Below are positions 4,177 to 5,684 of a stretch of DNA of 5,684 nucleotides, piece after piece; position 1 is the first letter of the stretch, and every line of letters starts with the position of its first letter. The DNA comes from Pseudomonadota bacterium (lineage in GTDB: Bacteria > Pseudomonadota > Gammaproteobacteria > Xanthomonadales > Xanthomonadaceae), in contig JAFAFF010000179.1 in assembly GCA_023423605.1 (NCBI GenBank), forward strand, positions 1 through 5,684, given 5' to 3'. The translations under genes and the position numbers were made by a program. Below the pieces are notes generated by a model. That model was given only the letters and a program-made list of their open reading frames with translations. It did no database searches and had not been told where the DNA came from.

Positions 4177-5684
4177 ATGTTGGAAGCCTACCGCCACCAC
4201 GTCGCCGAGCGCGCTGCGCTTGGCATCCCGCCCCTGCCGCTGAACGCGCAGCAGACGGCCGATGTCATCGAACTGCTGAAGAACCCGCCGCAGGGCGAGG
4301 CCGAATTCCTGCTCGACCTGCTGACCCACCGCGTGCCGGCCGGTGTCGATGATGCCGCCAAGGTCAAGGCCTCGTACCTGGCGGCGATCGCCTTCGGCAG
4401 CGAGACCAACGAGCTGATCAGCCGCGAGCGCGCCACCGAACTGCTGGGCACCATGCTCGGCGGGTACAACGTCGCGCCGCTGGTGCAGCTGCTGGACGAT
4501 GCCGCCGTCGGTACCATCGCCGCCGCCGCCCTGAAGAACACGCTGCTGGTGTTCGATGCGTTCCACGATGTCCAGGAGAAGGCCAAGGCCGGCAATGCCA
4601 ATGCGCAGGCCGTGCTGCAGAGCTGGGCCGATGCGGAGTGGTTCACCGGCAAGCCGGAAGTGCCGCAGAGCCTGACCATCACGGTGTTCAAGGTGCCGGG
4701 CGAGACCAACACCGACGACCTGTCGCCGGCACCGGACGCGACCACCCGTCCTGACATTCCGATGCACGCGCTGGCGATGTTGAAGAACAAGCGCGACGAC
4801 GCCCCGTTCACTCCGGAAGAAGACGGCAAGCGCGGCCCGATCCAGCAGATCCTCGACCTCAAGGACAAGGGGCACCTGGTGGCCTACGTGGGCGACGTGG
4901 TCGGCACCGGTTCCTCGCGCAAGTCGGCCACCAACAGCGTGCTGTGGTGGACCGGCGATGACATTCCGTACATCCCCAACAAGCGCGCCGGTGGCGTGTG
5001 CCTGGGCGGCAAGATCGCGCCGATCTTCTACAACACCATGGAAGACGCTGGCGCGCTGCCGATCGAGCTCGACGTGTCGAAGATGGAACACGGCGATGTC
5101 ATCGAACTGCGTCCTTACGACGGCAAGGCCCTGAAGAACGGCGAGGTGATCGCCGAGTTCCAGGTGAAGTCGGACGTGCTGTTCGATGAAGTGCGTGCCG
5201 GTGGCCGCATCCCGCTGATCGTCGGCCGCGGCCTGACCGGCAAGGCGCGTGAAGCGCTGGGCCTGGCCCCGACCGACCTGTTCCGCCTGCCGGTGCAGCC
5301 GGCCGACACCGGCAAGGGCTTCTCGCTGGCGCAGAAGATGGTCGGCCGTGCATGCGGCCTGCCGGAAGGGCAGGGCATGCGTCCGGGCACCTACTGCGAA
5401 CCGAAGATGACCTCGGTGGGCTCGCAGGACACCACCGGTCCGATGACCCGCGACGAACTGAAGGACCTGGCCTGCCTGGGCTTCTCCGCCGACATGGTGA
5501 TGCAATCTTTCTGCCACACGGCGGCCTATCCGAAGCCCGTGGACGTGAAGACGCACCGCGAGCTCCCGGCCTTCATCAGCAACCGCGGCGGCGTGGCCCT
5601 GCGCCCGGGCGACGGCGTGATCCACAGCTGGCTCAACCGCATGCTGCTGCCGGACACCGTCGGTACCGGTGGTGACTCGCACAC
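4177..5684 (+). CDS. acnB: Aconitate hydratase B (bifunctional aconitase / 2-methylisocitrate dehydratase), 3' end cut by window
   Basis: The frame stays open from ATG 4177 to the window end (502 codons plus 2 nt), about 58% of the 865 residues of E. coli AcnB. AcnB is the main TCA-cycle aconitase (citrate to isocitrate via cis-aconitate) and can also dehydrate 2-methylisocitrate. The N-terminus, MLEAYRHHVAERAA, matches AcnB closely. Residues 1 to about 155 form the helical HEAT-like domain specific to AcnB. The swivel domain follows, with ETNTDDLSPAPDA and GDVVGTGSSRKSATNS (239-254), whose SSRKS segment includes substrate-binding residues. The catalytic core begins near 380 with MVGRACG, EPKMTSVGSQDTTGP (408-422), QSFCHTAAYPKP and finally GTGGDSHT. 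The three iron-sulfur cysteines lie beyond the window. GGGAG (4167-4171) supports the start. The loop near 394-404 appears slightly longer than in E. coli. Transcription may come through vapBC. Confidence 0.97.
   Translation, partial: MLEAYRHHVAERAALGIPPLPLNAQQTADVIELLKNPPQGEAEFLLDLLTHRVPAGVDDAAKVKASYLAAIAFGSETNELISRERATELLGTMLGGYNVAPLVQLLDDAAVGTIAAAALKNTLLVFDAFHDVQEKAKAGNANAQAVLQSWADAEWFTGKPEVPQSLTITVFKVPGETNTDDLSPAPDATTRPDIPMHALAMLKNKRDDAPFTPEEDGKRGPIQQILDLKDKGHLVAYVGDVVGTGSSRKSATNSVLWWTGDDIPYIPNKRAGGVCLGGKIAPIFYNTMEDAGALPIELDVSKMEHGDVIELRPYDGKALKNGEVIAEFQVKSDVLFDEVRAGGRIPLIVGRGLTGKAREALGLAPTDLFRLPVQPADTGKGFSLAQKMVGRACGLPEGQGMRPGTYCEPKMTSVGSQDTTGPMTRDELKDLACLGFSADMVMQSFCHTAAYPKPVDVKTHRELPAFISNRGGVALRPGDGVIHSWLNRMLLPDTVGTGGDSH

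Noticed and set aside
4144..5682. A 512-codon open frame on the minus strand opposite acnB
   Set aside because: It lies fully opposite a clear AcnB reading frame. Its product is rich in Arg, His, Gln and Ala with no recognisable domain, the usual result of antisense reading in GC-rich coding DNA.

Overview
The window looks like chromosome of a high-GC gammaproteobacterium of the Xanthomonadaceae type, with Stenotrophomonas or a close relative as the best guess. This rests on the strong G/C bias at third codon positions and on a B-type aconitase close to the proteobacterial AcnB pattern. The ABC-transporter and OprO/P-type porin pairing fits but is not diagnostic. All recognised genes lie on the plus strand. 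No tRNA, rRNA, CRISPR, insertion sequence or phage gene was seen.

Region 1 (1-3446) is an anion-type uptake operon of the NitT/TauT class. It holds the C-terminal end of a periplasmic substrate-binding protein (1-189), the ATPase (215-1048), the inner-membrane permease (1032-1808, overlapping the ATPase by 17 nt) and a signal-peptide-bearing OprO/P-like outer-membrane porin (1934-3388). Together they could form a complete outer-membrane-to-cytoplasm route. The substrate cannot be read from the sequence; nitrate, sulfonates such as taurine, and related small anions are all possible. A perfect 13-bp GC hairpin without a U-tract sits between permease and porin. A very strong terminator with tracts on both sides closes the operon.

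Region 2 (about 3449-4138) is a small VapBC-type toxin-antitoxin module: an AbrB/MazE-fold antitoxin (3509-3733) and a PIN-domain toxin (3740-4138). Its control region is compact. It has a consensus TATAAT box centred inside an 8-bp perfect inverted repeat whose arms are 31 bp apart, plus a 10-bp palindrome that overlaps the Shine-Dalgarno sequence. This is a plausible self-repression operator.

Region 3 (4177-end) is acnB, the major TCA-cycle aconitase, cut by the window edge after 502 codons. It begins only 38 nt after vapC, with no terminator and no convincing promoter between them. The TA promoter may therefore contribute to acnB transcription, or the acnB promoter may lie inside vapC.

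Most of the window is ordinary. The best leads are the vapBC operator architecture, the vapBC-acnB linkage, and the altered acidic positions of the PIN toxin. No clearly new biological system was found.
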